A stretch of DNA of 64,000 nt from Alphaproteobacteria bacterium. GTDB lineage: Bacteria > Pseudomonadota > Alphaproteobacteria > Oceanibaculales > Oceanibaculaceae. Below the pieces are notes generated by a model. The model ran no database searches. It had not been told where the DNA came from and saw only the letters and a program-made list of their open reading frames with translations. Both the position numbers and the translations under genes were made by a program. Of the stretch, positions 9,630-21,686 are shown piece by piece (the first letter of the stretch is position 1; each line of letters starts with the position of its first letter). Where the stretch lies: contig JAHJHR010000016.1 of NCBI GenBank assembly GCA_018823745.1, positions 1 through 64,000 on the forward strand. Direction: 5' to 3'.

Positions 9630-10343
9630 ATGACCACCCCATTCCTTTTCGTCATTACCGGCCATACCGAGCTGGGCGATACCGGCAAGCAGACCGGCTT
9701 CCATTTCGAGGAGCTGAGCACCCCCTATTACATCCTGCGCGATGCCGGGCATGAGGTGATCTTCGCCTCGCCCGCCGGCGGAGAGGTGAAGGCCGATCCC
9801 GGTTCCCTGAAGCCGCGCGGCGACAATGTCGCGTCGGTCGAGCGCTTCCTGGATGATGAAGAGGCCATGGCTGCGCTGAAGAACACCCAGCGCACCAACG
9901 CCGTGAAGGCCAAGGACGTCTCCGGCATTTATTTGCCCGGCGGCCATGGCACGATGTGGGATCTGCCCGAAGATGCCGCCCTGGCCAAGCTGGTCAGCGC
10001 GCTGGACAAAGCCGGCAAGCCGGTTGCCGCCGTCTGCCATGGCGCGGCCGGCCTTGTTGCGGCCAAGCGCGCCGATGGCGAGCCGCTGGTGAAGGACCGC
10101 CGCGTCAACAGCTTCACCGACGCCGAGGAGCGCAAGGTGGAGCTGAAGGAAGTCGTCCCCTTCCTGCTGGAAACCAGGCTGCGGGAGCTGGGCGGGCAAT
10201 TCGAGCATGCCGGCCTGTTCGAGGCCCATGTGACGCGCGACGGCAATCTGATCACCGGCCAGAACCCGGCCTCGGCCAAGCGGCTGGGCGAAGCTCTCCG
10301 TGGCGCGCTCGCCTCCGCTACCGCCGAGCAGGCGGCCGAATAA
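9630..10343 (+). CDS. Type 1 glutamine amidotransferase domain protein (DJ-1/PfpI superfamily)
   Basis: GIYLPGGHGTMWDLPED and nucleophile elbow AAVCHGAAGL; ATG at 9630 chosen over upstream start. Confidence 0.92.
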   Translation: MTTPFLFVITGHTELGDTGKQTGFHFEELSTPYYILRDAGHEVIFASPAGGEVKADPGSLKPRGDNVASVERFLDDEEAMAALKNTQRTNAVKAKDVSGIYLPGGHGTMWDLPEDAALAKLVSALDKAGKPVAAVCHGAAGLVAAKRADGEPLVKDRRVNSFTDAEERKVELKEVVPFLLETRLRELGGQFEHAGLFEAHVTRDGNLITGQNPASAKRLGEALRGALASATAEQAAE

Positions 10344-10346
10344 CCG

Positions 10347-11099
10347 TTAGCTGATCGTTACCGATACGCTGCCGACGCCCGACAGGCTGGCCACGATCCG
10401 GCCGCCCTGGGGCGCCGGCAGCATGCCGATATAGGAGCCGGTGGTGACCACCTGGCCGGCCCTGATCGGCTGGCCGCGCGCGATCAGGTTGTTCGCCGCC
10501 CACAGGGCCAGCCAGCGCGGGTCGCCGGCCGGGTTGGCGCCGGTCTTCTCGATGACCTCAAAGCCGTCAATGGTGACGCTGGCGGTGATGCCCTTCAGAT
10601 CCAGCGCCTGCCAGTCGCGCAGGGCCGGCCCGACGACCAGCGCGCCATTCATCTGGAAATCCGCCAGCTTGGAGAAGGCATCCAGGCCGTCGATCTCGGC
10701 AAAGCGCGTATCGACAATCTCGATAGCCGGATGCGCGCTCTCGATGGCGGCAAGGATTGTCGCATCGTCATAGGGTGCGCCATTGGCCGGCAGATCGCGT
10801 CCAAAGCGGAAGGCGACCTCCGCCTCGATGATCACGATGTTGAACCGGTCGCGCGGCAGGCTGGCCCCGCTGTCGATCACATCGGCCTGCTGGATGGATG
10901 CGGAAAGCGGGGTATCGGTCGGTGATTTGGCACCGATCTTCCAGGCACCAACCGGCCCCAGCGCCTGCGCCACCGCATCCTGCACCGCATAGGCCTCGGC
11001 TACGGAACCCGGTCGCTCGGATTCAGACAGCGCCGTCAGACGCTGGCGCGTGCGCCGTGCTTCGAGCAGCCGCGCGGCGGCGGCGGACACATCGACCAT
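10347..11099 (-). CDS. 2-keto-4-pentenoate hydratase / FAH-family hydratase
   Basis: VGAWKIGAKSPTD, EAEVAFRFGRDLP, NNLIARGQPIRAGQVVTTGSYIG; ATG at 11099. Confidence 0.9.
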   Translation of the reverse strand: MVDVSAAAARLLEARRTRQRLTALSESERPGSVAEAYAVQDAVAQALGPVGAWKIGAKSPTDTPLSASIQQADVIDSGASLPRDRFNIVIIEAEVAFRFGRDLPANGAPYDDATILAAIESAHPAIEIVDTRFAEIDGLDAFSKLADFQMNGALVVGPALRDWQALDLKGITASVTIDGFEVIEKTGANPAGDPRWLALWAANNLIARGQPIRAGQVVTTGSYIGMLPAPQGGRIVASLSGVGSVSVTIS

Positions 11100-11143
11100 C
11101 GAAAACCCCTCCCTGCTTTTTGTCGTTGCCGGTTTGTCGCAGG

Positions 11144-12144
<1,001 letters not shown>

Positions 12145-12148
<4 letters not shown>

Positions 12149-13122
12149 GCCGCATCCTCCAGATGGGGGTGGAAACAACGCGCGAAACGGCCGGGACGAT
12201 GTTCCTCCACCGGCGGCGTGGTCTCGCAGGCGGCATCGGCCCGGGCACAGCGCGGACGAAACGGACAGCCGGGCGGCAGGTCGATTGGCGTCGGGGCCAT
12301 GCCCGGAATCTGTGTCAGCGGCTGGCCGCGCGGATTGCGCGACGGCACCGACCCGATCAGCCCCTTGGTATAGGGATGGATCGGGTCATCGACGATCTGC
12401 CCGACCGGCCCGCGCTCGACAATGCGCCCGGCATACATGACGCAGAGTTCGTCAGCCAGACCGGCAACGACGGACAGGTCATGGGTGACCCAGATCAGCC
12501 CCATATTCTGTTCCGCCACCAGCTTCTGCATCTCATAGAGAATCTGCGCCTGGATGGTCACGTCCAGCGCCGTCGTCGGCTCGTCGGCGATGATCAGCTC
12601 CGGCTTGTGCAGCAGGGCGATGGCGATGGCCACGCGCTGGCGCATGCCGCCGGAGAACTGATGCGGATAGGCGCTCAGGCGCTCCTCCGGCGAGGGAATA
12701 CCGACCTGCCCCAGCGCATCGCGGGAGCGCTGGCGGGCAGTCTCGTGGTCGACCTTCTCATGCGCCTGGATGGTCTCGATCATCTGGGTGTCGATGCGCA
12801 GCACCGGGTTCAGCGTCATCATCGGGTCCTGGAAGATCATGGCGATCCTCCGGCCCCTGATCTTGCGCATCTCCGCTTCCGGCAGGCCGACCAGATCCTG
12901 GCCATGGAACAGGATGCGCCCGCCGACGATCCGGCCCGGCGGATCGACCAGCCCCATGATCGAGAAGCCGGAAACCGACTTCCCCGATCCGCTTTCGCCG
13001 ACCAGCCCCATGATCTTGCCGCGGCCGATCTCGAACGACACATCGTCGACCGATTTGACGACCCCGGCCTTGGTGAAGAAATGGGTCTGGAGGTTTTCGA
13101 CCTTGAGTACCGCGTTACTCAT
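12145..13122 (-). CDS. Oligo/dipeptide-type ABC transporter ATP-binding protein (DppD/OppD-like)
   Basis: [33 protein letters not shown], Walker [13 protein letters not shown], signature [18 protein letters not shown] at 13122. Confidence 0.94.
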
Positions 13123-14051
13123 CGCTGCAACCTCGGATTCAGAATGTCGCGCAGCTGGTCGCCCACCAGATTGATGGCAACGATGGTCAGCAGCAATGCC
13201 AGCCCCGGAAAGAAACTGATCCAGTAGCGGCCCGACAACAGATAGTTGAAGCCGTTGGAAATCAGCAGGCCGAGAGACGGTTCGGTCACCGGCAGGCCGA
13301 TGCCCAGGAAACTCAGCGTCGCTTCCAGCGCGATGGCGTTCGCCACCTGCACCGTGCCGATGACAATGACCGGCGGCAGGCAGTTCGGCAGGAGATGACG
13401 GAAGATGATGCGCGGCGTGGACAGCGCCAGCGACCGTGCCGCCTCGATATATTCCTTGCGCCGCTCGACCAGGGCGGCGCTGCGCGAGGTGCGGGCGTAA
13501 TAGGCCCATTGCACGATGACCAGGGCCAGGATCACCTTGTCGACGCCGCGCCCCAGGATCGCCAGCAGGATCAGCGCCACAAGGATGGCGGGAAAGCTCA
13601 GCTGCAGATCGACGATGCGCATGATCAGCGTCTCGATCCGCCCGCCGAAATAGGCCGCGCTCAACCCCACCGACGTGCCGATGATCAGGGCAAAGAAGCC
13701 ACTGAGAATGCCGACCGTCAGGCTGATCCGCAGGCCATAGAAAATGCCGCTCAGCATATCGCGGCCCTGGCCGTCTGTGCCAAGCCAGTAGACCATCCCG
13801 GTATAGCTTTCCGAGCCGGGCGGCAGCTTGGAATCCATGATATCGATCTGCGTCAGATCGAAGGGGTCCTGCGGCGACAGCCAGGGCGCAAAAATCGCGA
13901 CCAGCAGAATCAGGACCAGCCCGACCAGGCCGACAACGGCAAGCTTGCTCTCTAGAAACGCGCTCAGCAGGCGGCGCCACGGCGCAATGGCCTTGCGCGC
14001 GCTGGGTGCGACCTCGACCGAGGCGACAGGTTCGCTGTGACTGGTGCTCAT
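13119..14051 (-). CDS. ABC transporter permease (DppC-like)
   Basis: Multi-TM protein with LGTDGQGRDMLSGIFYGLRISL and EAARSLALSTPRIIFRHLLPN (BPD_transp_1 EAA loop). Confidence 0.94.
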   Translation of the reverse strand: MSTSHSEPVASVEVAPSARKAIAPWRRLLSAFLESKLAVVGLVGLVLILLVAIFAPWLSPQDPFDLTQIDIMDSKLPPGSESYTGMVYWLGTDGQGRDMLSGIFYGLRISLTVGILSGFFALIIGTSVGLSAAYFGGRIETLIMRIVDLQLSFPAILVALILLAILGRGVDKVILALVIVQWAYYARTSRSAALVERRKEYIEAARSLALSTPRIIFRHLLPNCLPPVIVIGTVQVANAIALEATLSFLGIGLPVTEPSLGLLISNGFNYLLSGRYWISFFPGLALLLTIVAINLVGDQLRDILNPRLQR

Positions 14052-15025
14052 GATTTCATATCCGCAAGACGGACCCGCGGGTCGAGCACCGAATACAATA
14101 TGTCGACCACCAGGTTGATGACGATGAACATCAGGACGATGACGATCAGGTAAGCGACGATCACCGGCCGGTCGAGCACGAAGATCGAATCGATGATCAG
14201 CTTGCCGATGCCGGGCCAGGCGAAGATCGTCTCGGTGACGACCGCGAAGGCGATGACCGACCCCAGCTCAAGGCCGATCACGGTGACCAGCGGAATCAGG
14301 ATGTTCTTGAACACATGGACGAAAATCACCCGGCCGGTGGAAAGCCCCTTGGCGCGGGCGAATTTCACATAATCCAGCAACAGGGTCTCGCGGACGCCGG
14401 CCCGGGTCAGACGGATTACCAGCGATGTCTTGAACAGCGCCAGGTTCAGGGCCGGCAGGATCAGGTGTGACCAGCCTTCCGCCGAGAACAGGGTTGATTC
14501 CATGCCCAGGAAACTGGCTGTCGGGCCGCGCCCGCCTGCCGGCAGCCATTGCAGGAAGACGGCGAAGATCATGATCAGCATCAGCCCCTGCCAGAAATTG
14601 GGCAGGCTGAACCCCAGGATCGACCCGGCCATGATCGAGCGCCCCGCAATGCCGTCCGGCCGCAACCCGGCCCACATGCCCAGCGGAATGCCGACCGTGA
14701 TTGAGATCAGCATGGCCGCGAAAGCCAGTTCCAGGGTCGCCGGCAGCCGCGAGAGGACAAGCTGCAGGGCAGGCTCGTTGAAGACAAAGGATTTGCCGAG
14801 ATCGCCCTGCGCCAGATTCCCGAGGAACACGAAATACTGTTCCCAGAGCGGCAGATCGAGGCCCAGCGCCCGCACGGCGCGGTCATATTCTTCCTGGGAT
14901 GCGTCGGCGGAAATCAGGATGTCGATCGGGTTGCCGATGGCATAGATGCCAGCGAACACGATCACCGTCATGACACAGAGCAGCACGAGGCTCTGCATCA
15001 ACCGTCGCAGGATAAAAACGCTCAT
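14048..15025 (-). CDS. ABC transporter permease (DppB-like)
   Basis: MSVFILRRLMQSLVLLCVMTVIVF, RAKGLSTGRVIFVHVFKNILIPLVTVIGLELG; ATG at 15025. Confidence 0.94.
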   Translation of the reverse strand: MSVFILRRLMQSLVLLCVMTVIVFAGIYAIGNPIDILISADASQEEYDRAVRALGLDLPLWEQYFVFLGNLAQGDLGKSFVFNEPALQLVLSRLPATLELAFAAMLISITVGIPLGMWAGLRPDGIAGRSIMAGSILGFSLPNFWQGLMLIMIFAVFLQWLPAGGRGPTASFLGMESTLFSAEGWSHLILPALNLALFKTSLVIRLTRAGVRETLLLDYVKFARAKGLSTGRVIFVHVFKNILIPLVTVIGLELGSVIAFAVVTETIFAWPGIGKLIIDSIFVLDRPVIVAYLIVIVLMFIVINLVVDILYSVLDPRVRLADMKS

Positions 15026-15154
15026 GGCCCCGGCGCTCCCGTGTCGGCCTACGAAAATGTCATAACAAATAAGAAACGGGCGCGACAATCACGCGCCGGA
15101 TACGCCAAGGGGGAGAGGGCATGCTGCCCCCTCCCCGATAGCGGCATCGTCCAG

Positions 15155-16726
15155 TTATTTGACGATGGATACGCCCATGGCCTGGGTGCCCTGGTCGGAA
15201 CGGCCTTCGTATTTGAAGCCCTTCCGGGTGGCCCAGGTCGACACTTCATAATGAAGCGGGATCAGACCGACATCAGCCATCGCGATTTCGGTGGCCTTCT
15301 GCAGCAGCTTCTCGCGCGCGGCGTCATCGACGGTGACCAGCGCCTTGGCGAGGGTCTCGTCGAACTCCTTGTTCGAGTAACGGCCACGATTGGACGGGCC
15401 CATGCCGGCCGCCTTGTCATAGGTCGCCAGAAGCGACTTCAGCGGCGAGGAAGCCTCACCCGTGCCCGAACCCCAGCCGACCAGCATCAGGCTGAATTCC
15501 AGCTTCGAGGCGCGGCCGAAGAAGGTCGAACGCGGCATGGTGTCGACCGCCGTGTCGATGCCGATGCGGCTGAGCATCTGGGCAATTGCCTGGACGATCT
15601 GCGCATCGTTGATGTAGCGATCATTCGGGCCATGGATGGTCAGCTTGAAGCCATCCTTGTAGCCGGCCTCGGCCAGCAGCTTCTTGGCGGCTTCCGGATC
15701 GTATTTCGGCACCTGGATGTTCGGGCTGACACCGAAGAAACCCTTCGGCAGTAGCTGGCCGGCCGGAATGGCCAGGCCTTCCATCACGCGGTCGACAATG
15801 GCCTGGCGGTTGATCGCCATGGAAATCGCCTTGCGAACCCGCACGTCCTTGAACGGATTCTTGATTTCCTTGCCGTCCTTGGCCGTCACATGAGGGGTGA
15901 CGTCACGGTCGCTGTCGATATGCAGATAGATGATGCGGTTCGACACAGCGTCATCCAGCGAGACGGCCGGATTCTTCTTCAGCTGTGCGATATCGGCAGT
16001 CGGCACGCCATCGACCAGATCGACGTCGCCCGACAGCAGGGCGGCGACGCGCGCGGCCGGGTTGGTGACCGGACGGAAGATGACCTTGTCGAATTGCGGC
16101 TTCTCGCCCCAATAGGTCGGGTTCGCCTCAAGGATGATCGACTGGCCCGGGGTGAAGCTGACCAGCTTGTAAGGACCGGCGCCAACGGCAGCCTTGCCGC
16201 TGTTGAAATCGGCCGTGGTGGCGCCCTCGGCGTTCTTGCGGCTGATGATGCGAATGCCGCTGAGGTCGTTCGGCAGCAGCGGGTACGGCCCATCGGTGAT
16301 GAAATGAACCGTGTGATCGTCGATCACCTTCATCTCTTTCACCGGCTTGGTGTAGATGCCGAAGCTGGACGGGCTGTCCGGCACATTGCCGGCACGGTTG
16401 ATCGTGAAGACCACGTCATCCGCCGTGAAGGGCGAGCCGTCCTGGAACTTCACACCCTGGCGCAGCTTGAATTCCCAGGTGTCGTCCTTGATCGGCTTCC
16501 AGGACAGCGCCAGACCCGGCTGCAGTTCCTGGGTGGGGCCCTGTTCGATCAGGGAGCCGAAAATATGCGTCGCCAGAGCATTGTTCGGCGACAGATTGTG
16601 GTAATGCGGATCGATCGAGGTCGGCTCGGTCGAGAGCGCGACACGCAGATCAGCTGCGGAAACGGGTGCTGAAAAAAGCGCGGCCGCCGTAAACACGCCG
16701 GACAACGCATACATCAAAGGTCGCAT
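15155..16726 (-). CDS. ABC transporter substrate-binding protein (SBP_bac_5 family)
   Basis: Signal peptide, TEPTSIDPHYHNLSPNNALATHIFGSL and GPYKLVSFTPGQSIILEANPTYWGEKP typical of peptide SBPs. Confidence 0.95.
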   Translation of the reverse strand: MRPLMYALSGVFTAAALFSAPVSAADLRVALSTEPTSIDPHYHNLSPNNALATHIFGSLIEQGPTQELQPGLALSWKPIKDDTWEFKLRQGVKFQDGSPFTADDVVFTINRAGNVPDSPSSFGIYTKPVKEMKVIDDHTVHFITDGPYPLLPNDLSGIRIISRKNAEGATTADFNSGKAAVGAGPYKLVSFTPGQSIILEANPTYWGEKPQFDKVIFRPVTNPAARVAALLSGDVDLVDGVPTADIAQLKKNPAVSLDDAVSNRIIYLHIDSDRDVTPHVTAKDGKEIKNPFKDVRVRKAISMAINRQAIVDRVMEGLAIPAGQLLPKGFFGVSPNIQVPKYDPEAAKKLLAEAGYKDGFKLTIHGPNDRYINDAQIVQAIAQMLSRIGIDTAVDTMPRSTFFGRASKLEFSLMLVGWGSGTGEASSPLKSLLATYDKAAGMGPSNRGRYSNKEFDETLAKALVTVDDAAREKLLQKATEIAMADVGLIPLHYEVSTWATRKGFKYEGRSDQGTQAMGVSIVK

Positions 16727-16859
16727 CGGACCCTCCTGAAATTGGTTCTACCCTGACTGCCTCCAGTTGCCCGCCACATGCTGCCTTGAGTCATTTCGAT
16801 CGAAGCCGGTGACAGCTTTATCGTAATGCGATAGCTTTGTAGCGAACAACGATGAACGT

Positions 16860-16883
16860 GTGACAATAGTTACAGATTGTCAC
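16860..16883. promoter_or_regulatory. putative IclR-type operator
   Basis: Perfect inverted repeat GTGACAAT-N8-ATTGTCAC in the divergent intergenic region between SBP gene and iclR-like gene; extra GTGACA half-site at 16809-16814. Confidence 0.55.
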
Positions 16884-16933
16884 CGCGACTGGCAACATGC
16901 CACGGCTCTTCAGAAACCCGAAAGGGCAAAAAA

Positions 16934-17791
16934 ATGCGGGCGAAGAAAGAGATCGGCGAGGACGCGACCGAGCCGTCGGACGCGGGGCCGCTCAACGGGC
17001 TGGATGCCGATAGCCGGCAGGACCCGCTTTTCGTGAACTCCCTGGGCAAGGGGCTGGCGGTCCTGCAGGCCTTTGGCAGCGACTGGGATGCACTGGGGCT
17101 GCGCGAGATCGCCCAGCGCACCGGGCTGAACACCAGCGCCGCCCAGCGCTTCACCCACACGCTGACCCAGCTGGGCTTCCTGCGGAAGGACGAGCGCACC
17201 CGGCGCTACCGGCTGGGGCCGCGCATGCTGAACTTCGCCTATTCCTATCTGCGCGCCAATCCGCTCTACGATGTCGCCATTCCCATCGTCATCTCGGTGC
17301 GTGACGAATGGCAGGAGACGGTGAATGTCTCGGTGCTCGACGATACCGACGCAGTTGTTGCCATCCGCATGCCGAGCCAGCGGCGGATCAACTCGAACAC
17401 CGCCATCGGGCGGCGCATGCCGGCCTATTGCGTGTCCACCGGCCGCGCCGTGCTGGCCTGGCTGCCGCCCGAGCAGCGCAAGGCCGTTCTGGACCGCACC
17501 GATTTCGTGCGCCTGACACCGCGCACCACAATTGACCGCGCCACACTGGAAGCCTGTCTCGACCAGGTGCGCATCGACGGCTTCGCGATGGTGGAGGAGG
17601 AAGCCGATCTGGGCGAGATGGCGGTCGCCGCCCCGATCTTCGACGGCGAGCGCAAGCCCATCGCCGCCCTGGGCATCACCACCTCAACCGCCTATTGGAC
17701 CATGGAGGATGCCCGCGAGAAGCTGGGCCCCATCGTCATGCAGGCCGCCACCGCCATCAGCCGCTCCCTGCAAGGCTGGCACGCTTTCTAG
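16934..17791 (+). CDS. IclR family transcriptional regulator
   Basis: HTH SLGKGLAVLQAFGSDWDALGLREIAQRTGLNTSAAQRFTHTLTQLGFL and C-terminal IclR effector domain. Confidence 0.95.
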   Translation: MRAKKEIGEDATEPSDAGPLNGLDADSRQDPLFVNSLGKGLAVLQAFGSDWDALGLREIAQRTGLNTSAAQRFTHTLTQLGFLRKDERTRRYRLGPRMLNFAYSYLRANPLYDVAIPIVISVRDEWQETVNVSVLDDTDAVVAIRMPSQRRINSNTAIGRRMPAYCVSTGRAVLAWLPPEQRKAVLDRTDFVRLTPRTTIDRATLEACLDQVRIDGFAMVEEEADLGEMAVAAPIFDGERKPIAALGITTSTAYWTMEDAREKLGPIVMQAATAISRSLQGWHAF

Positions 17792-17896
17792 AGGGAAGAG
17801 GGGCGGCCCCGCCCCGTTGACAATCCGGCGCACGCGCCTACGATCATCGAAATCCGTGACATATATATTGCATACCGATAGATCGAGAGTTTCAGC

Positions 17897-19072
17897 ATGG
17901 CCGAAGCCGACCGTACCGCCGCCCCGATCAGCCTGGAGATGATTCGCCGGCTGGTCGGTTTTCCGACCGTCAGCCGCGACAGCAATCTGGAACTGATCAG
18001 CTATGTGCAGGACTACCTGACCGGTTTCGGGATCGACTCCACCCTGGTGCATGACGAGACCGGCAAGAAAGCCAATCTCTATGCCACCATCGGGCCGAAG
18101 GACAAGGGCGGCATCTGCCTGTCCGGCCATACCGATGTCGTGCCCATCGACGGCCAGGACTGGGCGACCGATCCCTTCGAGGTGGTGGAGAAGGACGGCC
18201 GGCTCTACGGTCGCGGCACCAGCGACATGAAGAGCTTCATCGCCATCGCCCTGGCCTTCGTGCCGGAATTCCTGAAGCAGCCACTGCGCACGCCCATTCA
18301 TTTCGCCTTCTCCTATGATGAGGAGATCGGCTGCATCGGGGTGCGCCGCCTGCTGGAAATCCTGGAGAAGCAACCGGTGAAGCCGGCCGCCTGCATCGTC
18401 GGTGAGCCAACGCTGATGAAGCCGGTCGTGGCGCATAAGGGCAAGAAGAGCGCGCGCTGCCATGTGCATGGCCTGGAGTGCCATTCCTCGCTCGCCCCGA
18501 CCGGGGTGAACGCCGTGGAATACGCCGCCGAGATCGTCACCTATCTGCGCGGCATGGCGAAGCGCAAGCGCACGGAAGGCCCGTTCGATCCGGGCTTCGA
18601 CCCGCCGCACACCACGGTCCATACCGGGCTGATGCATGGCGGCACGGCGCTGAACATCGTGCCGAAGGATTGCTATTTCGATTTCGAGTTCCGGCATCTG
18701 CCGGAGGATAATCCCGATGATCTGCTGGGCGAGGTCGAGCGCTTCATCGCGGAAAAGCTGCTGCCGGAGATGCAGGCCATCGACCCGTCCACCGGCGTGC
18801 GCTTCGAGCCGATCTCGCAGATCCCCGGCCTGGACATGAAGGATGACGATCCGCTGACCCAGCTGGTCATGGCCCTGACCGGCGCCAATTCCACCGGCAA
18901 GGTCGCCTTCGGCACCGAGGCCGGGCTGTTTCAGCAGATCGGCATTCCGACCATCGTCTGCGGTCCCGGCGCCATCGACCAGGCGCATAAGCCGAATGAA
19001 TATGTAGCACTGTCGGAAATCGCCCGCGGCGAGGCCTTCATGCGCCGCCTGCTGGACCGGGTGCGGGCTTAA
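17897..19072 (+). CDS. argE: Acetylornithine deacetylase (M20 family)
   Basis: M20 motifs (ICLSGHTDVVPIDGQDWATDPFE, LYGRGTSDMKSF, FSYDEEIGCIGVR); ArgE-type length and order. Confidence 0.92.
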   Translation: MAEADRTAAPISLEMIRRLVGFPTVSRDSNLELISYVQDYLTGFGIDSTLVHDETGKKANLYATIGPKDKGGICLSGHTDVVPIDGQDWATDPFEVVEKDGRLYGRGTSDMKSFIAIALAFVPEFLKQPLRTPIHFAFSYDEEIGCIGVRRLLEILEKQPVKPAACIVGEPTLMKPVVAHKGKKSARCHVHGLECHSSLAPTGVNAVEYAAEIVTYLRGMAKRKRTEGPFDPGFDPPHTTVHTGLMHGGTALNIVPKDCYFDFEFRHLPEDNPDDLLGEVERFIAEKLLPEMQAIDPSTGVRFEPISQIPGLDMKDDDPLTQLVMALTGANSTGKVAFGTEAGLFQQIGIPTIVCGPGAIDQAHKPNEYVALSEIARGEAFMRRLLDRVRA

Positions 19073-19097
19073 AGGCCCGCCCCGTCCAAACCGCCGC

Positions 19098-19700
19098 CTA
19101 CATCAGGAAGCGGCGGAGATATTGCTGGATATTCGTGGTCAGGGCGGTGTCCATGTCGCGCATGGTGGCCTCGGTCAGCTCGTACCAGGCCCGCTCGCGC
19201 TCGTTGAGAGAGATGTTCTCCGGCACGGTACGGCTGCGCTGGACGCGGGCGACCGCCTCGCCGATTCGCGTCCCGCGATTGTCGACGATCTGCAGTGCCA
19301 CATCCACCGTCGCGGTATAACGCTCCGACTGCTCATTGCGCACGAACCCGCCGACCCCCGTGGTGGTGCGCAGCTTTTCCTCGACGATGCTGGCCTCGCG
19401 GATGCGTAGCACCGCACGCTGGAACTGCGAGCCGCCCGCACTCACCCGGTCGGCCGCCCAGCGTTCCGCCGTACGGCCCGGATTGACCGGGGCCAGATGC
19501 TCGACATGCGGGCGCGACAGGGTTTCCTGATACTCGTTCACCACCTCGATGCTTCCGACATCAAGCGTCAGCCTGCCCTTGTTCTGGAAGGTGATATCCG
19601 CATAGCGCGGCGCCGGATCGGGTGTTGAGCAGGCGGCGAGCACGAGCACGGCCAGGGCAATCAGCAGGGGCTTGGCGGAAATCGGAGTCACGCGACGCAT
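19098..19700 (-). CDS. Putative lipoprotein of unknown function
   Basis: Signal peptide with lipobox (LLIALAVLVLAAC-S); no other family recognised. Confidence 0.75.
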   Translation of the reverse strand: MRRVTPISAKPLLIALAVLVLAACSTPDPAPRYADITFQNKGRLTLDVGSIEVVNEYQETLSRPHVEHLAPVNPGRTAERWAADRVSAGGSQFQRAVLRIREASIVEEKLRTTTGVGGFVRNEQSERYTATVDVALQIVDNRGTRIGEAVARVQRSRTVPENISLNERERAWYELTEATMRDMDTALTTNIQQYLRRFLM

Positions 19701-19761
19701 TCTTGTGTTCCCTCAGGATCAGGCGATGGACTTAAAACCATGCGATGCGTCTGTCCGGCTT

Positions 19762-20763
19762 TCAAGATGCGCTGTCGGTTTCCGGCCGGTGCAGGGCATC
19801 AAGATCGGCATCGTCATAACGATAGGTGCGGTTGCAGAACTGACAGGTAACGGCCACGCAGCCATCCGGTTCCTTCATGTCGTCCAGTTCGATGCGCGGC
19901 TGCGCCTGCAGCACGGCATCAACCCGCTCGCGCGAGCAGCGGCAGCGATCGATCAGGTCGCGCGCCTCGAAAACGCGGACGCCATCCTCGTGATACAGGC
20001 GGAACAACAGGGCCTCGGCCGGCAGCGCCGGATCCAGCACCTCGGCATCCTTTGCGCTGCTGGTCAGAATGACGGCGCGGCGCCAGCCATCCTCGGCTTC
20101 TTCCTCGGTCAGATCGACCACCGCGTTGAAGCCACCCTCGCCCGGCATGCGCTGCAGCATGACGCCGCCGGCGCGCCAGCCCTCGCCACCACCGGGCAGG
20201 GCCACCCGCTCGCAGGCGGTTTTCAGGCAGGTATCAATCTGCTCCGAATCGCGGAAATAGGTATGGACGCAATCGGCCAAAGTCGCGCCGGTCAGCTCGA
20301 CAATGCCCTGATAGCGGTCCGTGGCCCCCGCCTGGTCGACGGTGAAGGCCAGATGCCCCGCCCCGAGCAGCCGGGGGACCGAGCGTTCCACTCCACCGAT
20401 CTCGTCAGCCGCCTTCACGGCAGCGGCAAAGCGCGCCTTGTCGAATTGCGCATAGGCGCGCATATGCCCGGCCGAGGTGACATCGGCGACCAGCAGCCCG
20501 ACCGGCCCGTCGCTCTGGATTTGCAGCGTGAACACGCCTTCGTATTTCAGCGCCCCGGCCAGCAGGGCCGTCAGCGCCAGCGCCTCGCCCAGCATGCGGG
20601 CGATGGGGACGGGATAATCGTGGCGATTGAGAATCGCATCGACCTCCGCGCCCAGCCGCACCAGGCGGCCGCGCAGGCCCAGCGCCTCGATCTGAAACGG
20701 CAGGATCAGATTATCGGCGACGAACTCGGATTCGGGACGGCGGATCGATTTCAGCTCAGGCAC
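19762..20763 (-). CDS. hslO: Redox-regulated chaperone Hsp33
   Basis: [52 protein letters not shown]; zinc-site motifs CRC and CQFC. GTG start (20763) overlaps the argF 3' end. Confidence 0.93.
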   Translation of the reverse strand: MPELKSIRRPESEFVADNLILPFQIEALGLRGRLVRLGAEVDAILNRHDYPVPIARMLGEALALTALLAGALKYEGVFTLQIQSDGPVGLLVADVTSAGHMRAYAQFDKARFAAAVKAADEIGGVERSVPRLLGAGHLAFTVDQAGATDRYQGIVELTGATLADCVHTYFRDSEQIDTCLKTACERVALPGGGEGWRAGGVMLQRMPGEGGFNAVVDLTEEEAEDGWRRAVILTSSAKDAEVLDPALPAEALLFRLYHEDGVRVFEARDLIDRCRCSRERVDAVLQAQPRIELDDMKEPDGCVAVTCQFCNRTYRYDDADLDALHRPETDSAS

Positions 20764-21677
20764 CAGACCAACACGCCCTTCTGGCTGTGGAGACGATTCT
20801 CGGCCTCGTCCCAGACGACGGATTGCGGGCCGTCGATGACGGCGGCCGACACTTCCTCGCCGCGATGGGCCGGCAGGCAATGCATGAAGATCGCATCCGG
20901 CTTGGCATGGCGCATCAGCCGCTCATTCACCTGGAAGGGCTGCAGCATGTTGTGCCGGCTGCCGGTATCGCCGTCGCCCATCGACACCCAGGTGTCGGTG
21001 ACGACGCAATCCGCGCCAGCCACGGCCGCCTCGGCATCATGGGTGATGACGATCCTGGCCCCCTGACCGCGCGCCCAGGCCACCAGCCCCTCATCCGGGG
21101 TCAGCGTCTCGGGGCAGGCGATGCGCAGCTCGAAATCGAAGCGCGCGGCGGCATGAATCCAGGAGGCGGCGACATTATTGCCATCACCGCTCCACGCCAC
21201 GACCTTGCCCTTGATCGGCCCGCGATGCTCCTCGAAGGTCAGCACATCGGCCATGATCTGGCAGGGATGGCTGCGGTCGGTCAGCCCGTTGATCACCGGC
21301 ACGGTGGCGTTGTCCGCCAGCTCCTGCAGGATCGCCGGGCTGAAGGTGCGGATCATGATCGCATCGACATAGCGCGACAGCACGCGCGCCGTATCGGCCA
21401 TGGTCTCGCCGCGCGAGGACTGGATGTCGGCGGTGTTCAGCAGCACGGTCTCGCCGCCCAGCTGCTTCATGCCGACCTCGAAGGACACGCGGGTGCGGGT
21501 CGACGGCTTCTCGAAGATCATCGCCAACGTCTTTCCGGCAAGCGGCTTCTCGCCCGCTTCGCCGGCCTTCAGCGCATCCTTCATCGTCCGGCCGCTGTCC
21601 AGGATATGGCGCAGCGTGTCGGTGTCGAGAAGGTCCAGATCCAGGAAATGCTTCGGCTGTTTCACTAGCTTGTTCAT
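20751..21677 (-). CDS. argF: Ornithine carbamoyltransferase
   Basis: [50 protein letters not shown]. Confidence 0.98.
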   Translation of the reverse strand: MNKLVKQPKHFLDLDLLDTDTLRHILDSGRTMKDALKAGEAGEKPLAGKTLAMIFEKPSTRTRVSFEVGMKQLGGETVLLNTADIQSSRGETMADTARVLSRYVDAIMIRTFSPAILQELADNATVPVINGLTDRSHPCQIMADVLTFEEHRGPIKGKVVAWSGDGNNVAASWIHAAARFDFELRIACPETLTPDEGLVAWARGQGARIVITHDAEAAVAGADCVVTDTWVSMGDGDTGSRHNMLQPFQVNERLMRHAKPDAIFMHCLPAHRGEEVSAAVIDGPQSVVWDEAENRLHSQKGVLVWCLS

Positions 21678-21686
21678 CGCTCCCCC

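Noticed and set aside
13123-13980. N-terminal extension of the DppD ORF in the ORF track
   Set aside because: The extension is out of frame with real DppC coding and is Arg/Ala/His-rich; true start is ATG 13122.
17800-17822. GGGGCGGCCCCGCCCC hairpin and TTGACA between iclR and argE
   Set aside because: No poly-T tract and no good -10 at standard spacing; could be chance in GC-rich DNA.
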